DNA of 13,765 nt from Endozoicomonadaceae bacterium (GCA_015163815.1 JAAOIJ010000080.1:1-13765); one strand, 5' to 3'; positions 6,736-13,560 are shown, counted from the first letter of the stretch. Notes: generated by a model from the letters alone, not told the origin. Translations and numbers: made by a program.

Positions 6736-8099
6736 TTAAATTTTGTAAAAAATATAAAAAAAATTGATTTGAAGTTTTTGAAAAAACAATTTAAACGACT
6801 TAATCATGGATATAGGTGTGAAAAAATTTAGGCATGACAAAAGCCATGCTGTCCAAGCAAGCAATAATCGTAAATGATGCCCAACTCCGCATAAAATAGC
6901 ATTAATCTCATCCCCAATTCTACCTTTCAGCATATTCCTTCGTAGTTTTCCTTCTGCTTTTATATGACCAATGTGCGGTTCAATTGCGCTTTGTCTTTTG
7001 AGTTTTTTCTTTAAGGAAGCATTCATTCCTTTGCGTTGTCCTGATATAAACACATCACAAAATTCTATTTTATGTCCTCTGTAACCTCGATCAAAAAAAA
7101 CCTGTTTGACTTGGCTAGATATTTTTTCATTGATGTCGCATACTACTTTATTTAAAGTATCTCCATCATACGGATTACCTGAATGGGATTTTACGCTTAA
7201 AGCTAAGCCTTTTTTATGCGTGATAGCGATAGATACTTTACTTCCATATTCATACTTTTTATGCGCTTTTCCGTGATTTATGCAGATGACTTCTGGTTCA
7301 TGCAGGCTGTATAGTTTATTTTTATCTTTTCGTTTTTGTTGTAACAAACGCTTTACTATTGTTAATTCTTCTTGAAAGTAAGATGCTTTTTCTGTTCTTT
7401 TAATTTTTCTTTCAATATCTCGCATTAAGCGACCCAGGCAGGTTTTTAACTTTTTATTTGAATTTTTCATGCGTTTGTATTGCTTAGCATGAGCATGTCG
7501 ATTCGATTTACCCATTGCTTTTTTAGACACATATTTGTAACTTTTTTTCAGAGGAATAGCGTGTTTTTTGCTTAATTTACCTAATCTGCTAATAGCGCGC
7601 TGGCACAGTTTACTGTCTGTAGGATAACTGATGTTTTTCTCCATGGCCGTCGTATCAATAATCACATCTTCGCATTCTTTTTTATTGATAAAACCACTAT
7701 TTAAAGCTGTTATGATTGTGGGATTGAAAATAATCTCCATGCCTTTTGGACCTATTTTTTTCTAAATTTTACCAAACTACTAGGGTCCACTGGCAATGAC
7801 CATTGTAGCTCATCATATCCAGAAAAATATTGAAAATAGGAGTTTTCTTGACAAAATTTAACTGTTTTTTCGTCGGATAAATTCTGAGCATGCTGCAACA
7901 TTAATAAAGAAACCATCAATCTAATTGATTTTCTAGGACGACCTTTGGTTTCTGAATAATAGATTTCAAATGCTTCTTCAAATATTGCTCAAGGAATGAT
8001 TTCAGATAATTTAATCAGTTCATGATCAAGATTAAGTTGATTGCTGAATTTATTGCGAAATAAATTTATTTGTCGTGTATGTGTGTCTTTTTCTTTCAT
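6736..8099 (-). pseudogene. IS5-superfamily DDE transposase, interrupted
   Basis: Reading from ATG 8099, the N-terminal part continues to TGA at 7991-7989, where a Trp codon TGG is expected. It then stays in frame through FEIYYSETKGRPRKSIRLM, the usual N-terminal domain of this family, and VDPSSLVKFRKK, to TAG at 7754-7752. The rest (ATG 7740 to 6736, 334 residues) is in the -1 frame and joins seamlessly as FRKK-IGPKGMEIIF. It carries the DDE triad: D29 (VIIDTTAMEK), D217 (FFDRGYRGH) and E254 (SAIEPHIGH), numbered from that ATG. The reconstructed protein is about 454 residues, normal for such transposases. The TGA makes this copy inactive. The A7 run before TAG could be a natural frameshift site or a deletion. 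Confidence 0.88.
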
Positions 8100-8102
8100 T
8101 TT

Positions 8103-8143
8103 TTTCCCAGATTTTACATCAAAAATAACGAGTAACTGGGAAA
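8103..8143 (-). promoter_or_regulatory. Nested IS leader: hairpin over the ribosome binding site, with -10 element just upstream
   Basis: On the minus strand TTTCCCAG (8143-8136) pairs perfectly with CTGGGAAA (8110-8103) over a 25-nt loop. The 3' arm contains the likely Shine-Dalgarno GGGA just before ATG 8099. A consensus TATAAT lies at 8150-8145 and would start transcription near 8138, within the 5' arm. Transcripts from this promoter would then have a shortened arm, while transcripts entering from outside would have the full hairpin. A second TATAAT at 8182-8177 weakens that reading. No good -35 is seen for either. Confidence 0.45.
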
Positions 8144-8214
8144 TATTATACCATAAAATAATACTTAATGAATTGAATTATATCATATTTATTGGTTTTT
8201 AAGAGTCGACTATT

Positions 8215-8667
8215 ATAGGAAAAAATTATCAAGGAGCTATTGTCAGCTTAGTCGAGAGACGAGCTAAATATGTTTTTTTACAAAAAGTTTACAGACGTCG
8301 AGTGAACGAAGTAAAAGACTCTATTATCAATTGTTTAACAAAAATACCACTTAAATATAGACAAACCATTACTTTTGATAATGGCAAAGAGTTTTCTCAG
8401 CATGAAGCTTTATCTAAATCATTGAAAATAAAATGCTATTTTGCTACACCTTATGCTTCTTTGGAAAAAGGTTTAAATGAGCATACTAATGGATTAGTCC
8501 GTCAATATCTGCCAAAGAAAACAGAGTTTATGAATATAGAAGATTGTGAGATTTTAGCGATTCAAAAAGCACTCAATAACAGACCTAGAAAAGTATTAAA
8601 CTATCGAACACCTAACGAAGTTATGCAAGGAATAGAAAAACCTTTAGGTCTTGCACTTCATGGTTGA
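8215..8667 (+). pseudogene. IS30-A transposase, C-terminal part
   Basis: The frame is open from about 8203, with codons aligned at 8215. It begins IIGKNYQGAIVSLVERRAKY, the start of the IS30 catalytic core. It then shows TFDNGKEF, with the second catalytic Asp, and KGLNEHTNGLVRQYLPKK, with the catalytic Glu, ending NNRPRKVLNYRTPNEV before TGA 8665-8667. The first catalytic Asp and the N-terminal helix-turn-helix are missing. A GTG at 8302 gives a 121-codon ORF but is not a real start. Confidence 0.88.
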
Positions 8668-8776
8668 ATGGGTCTGGTGAAATATAAAGCATTGCAGTAT
8701 AAAAAAACAGAAAACTTTACTGATTATACAAGACAGCACTCTTAAATGATTTATTTTCCTTACCCTCTTTTTTCTA

Positions 8777-8782
8777 TATAAT
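8777..8782 (+). promoter_or_regulatory. Candidate -10 element for the 649-residue gene
   Basis: A perfect TATAAT lies 63 nt before the ATG at 8846, giving a leader of about 57 nt. The region where a -35 should lie (8754-8759) reads TTTTCC, a poor match, so this would be a weak or activator-dependent promoter. It lies outside the IS30 right end at 8668, so the gene has its own upstream region. Confidence 0.35.
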
Positions 8783-8845
8783 GATATTTTTTGCATCATA
8801 TACGATGACACTTCATATCTTAACAGTCAAAATAACAGGTAAAAC

Positions 8846-10795
8846 ATGTATCAAAAAATATCTAAATATTTATGTTTAGGGTTATTCATTACAGGCTCGT
8901 CTTTACTCTTTACTCTTTACTCTTTACTCTTTACTCAAGCCAATTCAAGTGACAAACCGTTTCATGATATTGTTTGTATGATGCAACAAGCTTTAGATAA
9001 AGCTGCTGGTCCTGTGATTAAATATCCAGACATTGTCAATCAAGATTGGGGACCTTGGTTTTTTGATCAAATAAAATATGTAAATAGACAAGCGGCTTTA
9101 TCTGCTGGAATCGGTTTAGGCTTAGCTGCCTGCGTAGGACCTGTAACAGTTGCTGTAACGACAAACATTGCAGCTGGAGTGGCTGCTACAATGGGCGCAA
9201 AAATGGTGTTCAATTGTATTACTAGCACGGCGCTACCTCAAAAAATTCAAAAAGACTATCAAACCTTTATTGCTTTAATGACCAGTATGGGTGCAGGTAT
9301 CACTGCTTCAGGAGCTTCTAATATTGCAGGTTCTATCGGGAGTGTTTTAGGTTCACATATAGGATACGGTGGAGCTGAAATGCTCACAGAAGAAGCTGAG
9401 AAAAAAACAGGGTACAGTATTCCTGATCCTGTTAAAGCTGTGATTAATTTTGCAGCTAGCCTTGCTGGAGGTATCCTTGGTTCTAATACGACAAGGAGCA
9501 TTACTTCAACAATAGATGGAGCCGGACTTCCTGTAAGTAATGCGCAAGATATAATATATCAGGATATATGTTTGAATAATCAAAGAAATATTTATAACGT
9601 ATCCTCTAACTTAGTATCACAAAAATTTGCTATCAATAATATACTAAATTCTAATGACTACTTCGAAGCCACTTCGAATTTGCATTCAGTTGTATCTTTA
9701 ATTCAATGTAATGAAACACTTTTATCTAAAGCTGGACAGCCTGTCTCTCTCTGTGAAGGACGTGATGGATTAATGGGAGTCCGTATAGAGGGTGACGCTG
9801 CTCTGATAGAATATAAAGCAAATCACGGTAGATTTTGTAATTGCGGAACGACGCCTCAAGTAACACCAAGTCGAGTTGGCTGGAATGGCGGCTTATTTGG
9901 TGACGAAATTTCTGTAGAAGCTGTTAAAGGCTCTATGTTAGAACAGGGAGGTGATGATTATAATAGTTTTGCTTCTACTAAAACTAGCTCAAGAGCATTG
10001 CCTCTTTCAAAACATACACGATTAATTTTTCCAGAAGGGTCATTAGAAGATAGCCTTGGTTGTAATGCTACATTAGGAGGTATTCCTTTTAGAAATTGTG
10101 TTGATTCAACTGCATTAGATTCAAGCTTTAGCTATCAATATGCCACAACTAAAACTGAATTTTACAAGAAAATGCATGAGGGATGCTGTCTTTCAGTTCA
10201 AAGTAATTCAAAAGCAATATGTGGATGTGATGATAATCCAAGAATTGATTTAACCTACCCTGATGGAATTCCGGCTGGAAATATTACTGAACAAGACTTG
10301 ACTGCTAGTTTTTTTCAGAGTGTCACAGATGGAAGGCGAGCTGTTCATTTAAGTAATACTGGAAAGACTGATATTATAAGAGAAGGGGAAAATGGTAGAC
10401 TTACTTGTTTGATGCCAGCAAGCATTTTAGTTAAATCAAGATTATCTTCAGTCTGTTTTCATCCGAAATCAGTTAGAGAATATATAATTTTTAAGTCATT
10501 AGAAGATTTACAGTCTGTTTATTATGACAATCCTTGTATTGCACCAACAGCTGAATTAATAACTGATAATAGCACTGTAGATTTAAAGGCTACGACTATC
10601 GATATAGATTATAATAATGCTGGAATCATCATAGTGGCTTCAAGCCTTATAGCAGCCAGCGCAGCAACTGCATGCATAATAGGCAGTATAACTTGTATTG
10701 CTTATTGTCATAAAATAAACAGTAAAAAAAATAATGATGTTACTCAATCTTCTGAAATGAATCAGATAGAAAAAGGCAAAGTGACAGAAAGTTAA
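8846..10795 (+). CDS. Unrecognised secreted/membrane-anchored cysteine-rich protein, candidate phase-variable
   Basis: I do not recognise this 649-residue protein. Residues 6-32 look like a signal peptide (positively charged start, long hydrophobic core SLLFTLYSLLFT, plausible cleavage after TQA-32). Residues 83-127, 143-175 and 197-213 are Gly/Ala-rich hydrophobic segments (AGIGLGLAACVG, GASNIAGSIGSVLGSHIG, AASLAGGILGS), of a type seen in membrane-inserting or pore-forming proteins. Residues 240-590 are polar with at least 14 Cys, including CNC, CC and CGC clusters, consistent with disulfides in an extracytoplasmic domain. Residues 592-621 form one strong membrane segment, followed by a charged tail of about 28 residues. 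The start ATG has AGG 7 nt upstream. The signal-peptide codons contain five TTTACTC repeats. The gene is monocistronic, between IS30 remnants. Secreted effector, adhesin or toxin are all possible; none is proven. Confidence 0.75.
   Translation: MYQKISKYLCLGLFITGSSLLFTLYSLLFTQANSSDKPFHDIVCMMQQALDKAAGPVIKYPDIVNQDWGPWFFDQIKYVNRQAALSAGIGLGLAACVGPVTVAVTTNIAAGVAATMGAKMVFNCITSTALPQKIQKDYQTFIALMTSMGAGITASGASNIAGSIGSVLGSHIGYGGAEMLTEEAEKKTGYSIPDPVKAVINFAASLAGGILGSNTTRSITSTIDGAGLPVSNAQDIIYQDICLNNQRNIYNVSSNLVSQKFAINNILNSNDYFEATSNLHSVVSLIQCNETLLSKAGQPVSLCEGRDGLMGVRIEGDAALIEYKANHGRFCNCGTTPQVTPSRVGWNGGLFGDEISVEAVKGSMLEQGGDDYNSFASTKTSSRALPLSKHTRLIFPEGSLEDSLGCNATLGGIPFRNCVDSTALDSSFSYQYATTKTEFYKKMHEGCCLSVQSNSKAICGCDDNPRIDLTYPDGIPAGNITEQDLTASFFQSVTDGRRAVHLSNTGKTDIIREGENGRLTCLMPASILVKSRLSSVCFHPKSVREYIIFKSLEDLQSVYYDNPCIAPTAELITDNSTVDLKATTIDIDYNNAGIIIVASSLIAASAATACIIGSITCIAYCHKINSKKNNDVTQSSEMNQIEKGKVTES
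8902..8936 (+). repeat. Heptanucleotide tandem repeat (TTTACTC)x5 inside the signal-peptide codons
   Basis: There are five perfect, uninterrupted copies: 8902-8908, 8909-8915, 8916-8922, 8923-8929 and 8930-8936. They are translated as LLFTLYSLLFT within the signal peptide of the 649-residue protein. One extra unit would bring TGA 8950-8952 into frame, and one fewer would bring TGA 8979-8981 into frame. Either change truncates the product within about 50 codons. A change of three units would be in frame (7 residues). Confidence 0.97.
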
Positions 10796-10827
10796 GTTTG
10801 AAAGTCTTACATCTCATTCTACTTGAT

Positions 10828-10860
10828 ACACTTACTTATTGGGCTTGTTTGCGTAAGTGT
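10828..10860 (+). terminator. Hairpin downstream of the 649-residue gene
   Basis: ACACTTAC (10828-10835) pairs with GTAAGTGT (10853-10860) over a 17-nt loop, 33 nt after the gene's stop. It is followed by GTAAATTCTTTATA, which is AT-rich but not a clean U-run. It may be a weak terminator or an mRNA 3' stabiliser. Confidence 0.35.
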
Positions 10861-10957
10861 GTAAATTCTTTATATTATGCCTTTTCAAGTGTGAAGAGCC
10901 ACAGTAAGGCGTTTTCTATAGCCCAAAAAAGCAGTCAAATGCTAATAATTCGTATCA

Positions 10958-10980
10958 CTTCTTTGTATCAACAAAAGAAG
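10958..10980 (+). promoter_or_regulatory. IS30-B leader hairpin masking the transposase ribosome binding site
   Basis: CTTCTTT (10958-10964) pairs with AAAGAAG (10974-10980) over a 9-nt loop. The 3' arm overlaps the Shine-Dalgarno AGAAGGAG (10976-10983) six nt before ATG 10990. The stem matches that of copy A although loop length and sequence differ. Confidence 0.5.
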
Positions 10981-10989
10981 GAGATTTAC

Positions 10990-11098
10990 ATGACTTATCA
11001 ACACTTGACTGCAAAAGACAGATCTCAAATTTACACCTTATTGTCAAAGCATTATTCTATTAATGCAATAGGAAAAGCATTGAAAAGATCTCATTTTA
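10990..11098 (+). pseudogene. IS30-B transposase, N-terminal fragment
   Basis: ATG 10990, with AAGGAG six nt upstream, encodes MTYQHLTAKDRSQIYTLLSK and continues to about KALKRSH. This is the start of the N-terminal helix-turn-helix of IS30 transposases (family pattern: YxHLTxxERxxIxxLxxxGxSxxxIAxxLxRS). The frame then runs by chance through the pdxB upstream sequence to TGA 11152. About 36 IS-derived codons remain, and no catalytic residues. Confidence 0.85.
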
Positions 11099-11137
11099 TA
11101 GATTGCTATTTTAATTCAAAGATAAGAAGGATAGGCA

Positions 11138-12286
11138 ATGCGGTTAATGGTTGATCAAGATATTGTAGGCTTCGATGCTTATATAGACACTTTCAACGCA
11201 GATATTATTGTGCATAAAATACCAAGTCGTGAGATAACACGTGATGCATTAATGCAAGCTGATGCTGTCATTATTCGTTCAGTTACACCTGTTGACAAAG
11301 ACTTGTTAGACGGAACATCTGTGCGATTTGTTGCATCAGCAACAGCAGGTATTGATCATATCGATCAAATATATTGTCAACAAATGGGCATTCAGTATGC
11401 ATGGGCACCCGGTTGTAATGCGGCTGCTGTTGTTGATTATGTGTTAAGCGCTTTATGGCATGTCACAGGGTTTCGAGGAAATCTTTGGACGTCAAAAAAG
11501 GTTGGTATTATTGGATACGGACAAGTAGGTAAGCGGTTATATGGTAAATTAAAAGCATTAGGCATTCCATGTCAAGTTTATGATCCTTTGGTGGCTGTTC
11601 CAATTGAAGAAAATAGTGATTTAAAAACGATATTATCTGAATCAGATGTGATTACACTGCATTCAGAGTTAACCAAAACAGGGGTGTCGCCTTCCTATCA
11701 TTTAATCAATGAGTTGACATTAACCTATATGAAATCAGACGCCATTTTAATGAATACGGCAAGAGGCGCGCTGATCGATCATCAAGCATTAATGCAGCAT
11801 CTTGCTTTGTATCCTGATTTCCAAGTTGTGTTAGATGTATGGGAACATGAGCCTGATATTAATTTAGATTTATTATCGCGTGTGACTTTAGGCACAGGCC
11901 ATATTGCCGGACATAGTTTTACTGGTAAGCTGCGTGGTACGCATCAAGTATATCTAGCATTATGCCAGTATTTAGATCAAAAGCCTTGTATTCAATGGCC
12001 TTTAATCGACGCGCATCCTATCTCAACACATCATCTTCATTTTACAGAGCATTTAGATCAATTGATGTGTTTAGCTTACGATATTGTTTCAGATTCTAGG
12101 GCCTTTAAAGCTGCCTTGTTTCAATCACAGTCGATAGCAGATTCTTTTCATCGATATCGCGCAAACTATGGAAAACGTGCTGAATTTTCGGAAATCAGCT
12201 TATCTTTATTAACAAAAACAAACCAGCCCATTGTTGATTTGAATACATTAGAATCATTAGGTTTTCAATGCCGAGTCTTATCTTGA
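11138..12286 (+). CDS. pdxB: 4-Phosphoerythronate dehydrogenase
   Basis: PdxB oxidises 4-phosphoerythronate to 2-oxo-3-hydroxy-4-phosphobutanoate, the second step of DXP-dependent pyridoxal phosphate synthesis. It is a D-2-hydroxyacid dehydrogenase with NAD in the cytosol. This copy has 382 residues. The Rossmann motif G126-Y-G128-Q-V-G131 is present, as is the catalytic set R209 (NTARGALID), E238 (WEHEPD) and H255 (GTGHIAGHS). ATAGIDHID and PGCNAAAVVDYV are typical, and the C-terminal dimerisation part is retained to the family end (LGF near 375). The start ATG has AGAAGGA at 11125-11131 with 6-nt spacing, and RLMVDQD matches the family's KILVDEN opening. Its upstream region is only 39 bp from the broken IS30-B copy, so its promoter may have been replaced. 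It converges on htpX with a 9-bp overlap. Confidence 0.95.
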   Translation: MRLMVDQDIVGFDAYIDTFNADIIVHKIPSREITRDALMQADAVIIRSVTPVDKDLLDGTSVRFVASATAGIDHIDQIYCQQMGIQYAWAPGCNAAAVVDYVLSALWHVTGFRGNLWTSKKVGIIGYGQVGKRLYGKLKALGIPCQVYDPLVAVPIEENSDLKTILSESDVITLHSELTKTGVSPSYHLINELTLTYMKSDAILMNTARGALIDHQALMQHLALYPDFQVVLDVWEHEPDINLDLLSRVTLGTGHIAGHSFTGKLRGTHQVYLALCQYLDQKPCIQWPLIDAHPISTHHLHFTEHLDQLMCLAYDIVSDSRAFKAALFQSQSIADSFHRYRANYGKRAEFSEISLSLLTKTNQPIVDLNTLESLGFQCRVLS

Positions 12287-13192
12287 ATGTATCATATATT
12301 GATCTTGTTCTAAAGCATGAATCCGCTTTTCAATAGGTGGGTGGCTCATGAGACACTCTAGTAGTTTATTTTTTTTACCATGAATACCAAATGTATTCAA
12401 GGCATCATTTAATGCAGGTTCTGATATGTTGTTGAGTCGTCGTAATGCATTAATCATCTTCTGTTTTCCTGCTAAATTTGCAGCGCCTGCATCAGCACGA
12501 TATTCACGTTGACGAGAAAACCACATGACAACGAAGCTTGCCAGAAAACCAAATAACATCTCTAAAATAAAAACAACAGCCATATATGAAAAAAAACCAA
12601 GTCCTTCTTCTTGCGTTTCATGCTGGTTATCATCCGCATTATTGCGGATCATTGTATTAATAGCCATCGCAATGAGTCGTGCAAAAAAAATAACAAATGT
12701 ATTCAAAACGCCTTGAATCAAAGTAAGTGTGATCATGTCTCCATTTGCAATATGACTGATTTCATGCGCTAAAACTGCTTCTGCTTCATCTTTTGTCATG
12801 TGTGTTAATAAGCTAGAGCTAACTGCAATTAAAGCATTATTTCGATTTGCTCCTGTGGCAAAAGCATTGACGTCTTGTGAATCATAAATGGCCACTTCTG
12901 GCATGCCAATGTTAGCGACTTTAGCAAAACCTTGTATGGTGTCTATTAACCAGCTTTCTTGTGTGTTTTTTGGCTTGTGAATAATCTGTGCATTTGTTGA
13001 TTTTAAGGCCATCCATTTAGAAATCCATAATGAAATAAAAGATCCGCCAAAACCAAAAATAATGGCTAACACTAACAGACCTGTTATGCTATTGGCTTGT
13101 AAGCCAAATAGATCATATATGCTATGCAAAACAGTGCTTAGCATGATGATCATGGCAAAATTAGTCAGCAAAAATAAAAAAATGCGTTGCAT
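12278..13192 (-). CDS. htpX: Protease HtpX (M48 membrane metalloprotease)
   Basis: HtpX is a zinc endopeptidase of the inner membrane that works with FtsH in degrading misfolded membrane proteins. The zinc site is clear: HEISH at 143-147 (H143, E144, H147), with the third ligand E230 in RQREYRADAGAA. There are membrane segments at about 4-26 and 34-56, and two more at about 158-178 and 199-224. FGFGGSFISLWISKWMA, VNAFATGA and MSHPPIEKRI are family signatures. The frame is open to ATG 13255, but I choose ATG 13192 (304 aa). MQRIFLFLLTN matches the family N terminus, and AAAGGAG lies about 11 nt upstream. The extra 21 residues of the long form are polar, unlike family members, and that start lacks a ribosome binding site. 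No lemA is seen upstream. Confidence 0.95.
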   Translation of the reverse strand: MQRIFLFLLTNFAMIIMLSTVLHSIYDLFGLQANSITGLLVLAIIFGFGGSFISLWISKWMALKSTNAQIIHKPKNTQESWLIDTIQGFAKVANIGMPEVAIYDSQDVNAFATGANRNNALIAVSSSLLTHMTKDEAEAVLAHEISHIANGDMITLTLIQGVLNTFVIFFARLIAMAINTMIRNNADDNQHETQEEGLGFFSYMAVVFILEMLFGFLASFVVMWFSRQREYRADAGAANLAGKQKMINALRRLNNISEPALNDALNTFGIHGKKNKLLECLMSHPPIEKRIHALEQDQYMIHSR

Positions 13193-13251
13193 GAGAGATG
13201 CGTCTCCTTTAAGTTCATTGATGTGATTACAAGATGATGGATGATGACGAA

Positions 13252-13470
13252 TCATGAGGGTGTCAGCATCTGAAAATCTAGCAATGGATTTATCATATCA
13301 TTTATTATGCAGCTATTAAATTGTTGATCATGATTTACAGACAGATTAACCTGATCACGTTTTTTTTGTATGACATGAATATCAATACTCAGTATTGAAT
13401 CAGCATTATTTTTCATGGCGTCATGCAGACTTCTTGATAGTATTATGCTATATAGATAGCATAATAGATT
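13252..13470 (-). pseudogene. Possible 3' end of a gene truncated by the right-hand IS
   Basis: On the minus strand an uninterrupted 72-codon frame runs from the IS boundary (13470) to TGA 13254-13252. That stop overlaps ATG 13255 as ATGA. The product reads in part SLHDAMKNNADSILSIDIHV, then ends NPLLDFQMLTPS; I do not recognise it. So long an open frame is unusual in AT-rich noncoding DNA. Its position directly upstream of htpX fits the end of a former operon partner cut off by the IS. It could still be chance, and part of it covers a palindrome. Confidence 0.3.
13441..13466. repeat. Perfect 11-bp inverted repeat next to the IS end
   Basis: TATTATGCTAT (13441-13451) and ATAGCATAATA (13456-13466) are exact complements around ATAG. 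The palindrome ends 4 bp before the IS terminus at 13471. It could be a regulatory hairpin or a preferred IS target; it has no U-run on either side. Confidence 0.7.
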
Positions 13471-13560
13471 GAGACCTTTGCAATAAGAGAATAAATTTTA
13501 AATAATTTTTATTTTTTTAAAAAAAAATGATAAAATGAGTCGTATTTCGTTCTATTTTAA

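Larger units (their letters stand above)
6708..8212 (-). mobile_element. Complete but decayed 1505-bp IS5-superfamily element nested in IS30-A
   Basis: The ends are perfect 8-bp inverted repeats: TAGTCGAC at 6708-6715 and GTCGACTA at 8205-8212. Weaker inward similarity continues (CCTGAATAA versus CTCTTAAAAA in complement). The flanks carry TTAT on both sides (6704-6707 and 8213-8216), a plausible 4-bp target duplication. The single transposase gene lies on the minus strand and is broken by a nonsense codon and an apparent -1 frame change. The insertion point is directly after codon 3 of the IS30-A transposase. Confidence 0.8.
6592..8668 (+). mobile_element. IS30-family element A: internally deleted and interrupted by another IS
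   Basis: The left terminal repeat is at 6592-6612 (TTCAAGTGTCAAGTGCAAC). The right one is at 8648-8668, whose reverse complement reads TTCAACCATGAAGTGCAAG. The outer TTCAA and inner AAGTGCAA match. The left part keeps the leader and the transposase start ATGGCTTAT (6699-6707), and the right part keeps the last 150 or so codons. A 1505-bp IS5-type element sits between them. Roughly 180 codons of the transposase are absent and are not on the far side of the inserted element. The right terminal repeat overlaps the transposase stop, as is usual in IS30 relatives. Confidence 0.8.
10884..11098 (+). mobile_element. IS30-family element B, 5' end only
   Basis: Bases 10879-11000 match 6589-6708 of copy A closely, starting at CCTTTTCAAGTGT and running through the leader to the transposase start. 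There are several substitutions and small indels. The terminal repeat begins at 10884. Similarity to an IS30 transposase stops at about 11094-11098, after the codons for KRSH. The following 39 bases belong to the pdxB upstream region. The 3' part of the element and its right end are absent. Confidence 0.8.

Noticed and set aside
7989..7991. TGA read as Trp (alternative genetic code)
   Set aside because: Several intact genes here end in TGA and use TGG for Trp; the codon is in a decayed transposase.
8902..8936. Heptamer repeat as part of a CRISPR array
   Set aside because: Units are contiguous 7-mers without spacers, and no cas genes are present.
9259..9501. 80-codon minus-strand ORF
   Set aside because: It is antisense to the Gly/Ala-rich part of the 649-residue gene; biased codons there create a Pro/Ala-rich shadow.
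10798..11154. 118-codon ORF starting just after the 649-residue gene
   Set aside because: The start is a TTG without a ribosome binding site. The only meaningful part is the IS30 N terminus from 10990; the rest is chance reading of flanking DNA.
13193..13255. Long HtpX form starting at ATG 13255
   Set aside because: The 21 extra residues are polar and not found in the family, and the Shine-Dalgarno AAAGGAG lies downstream of that start. Only the ATGA overlap favours it.
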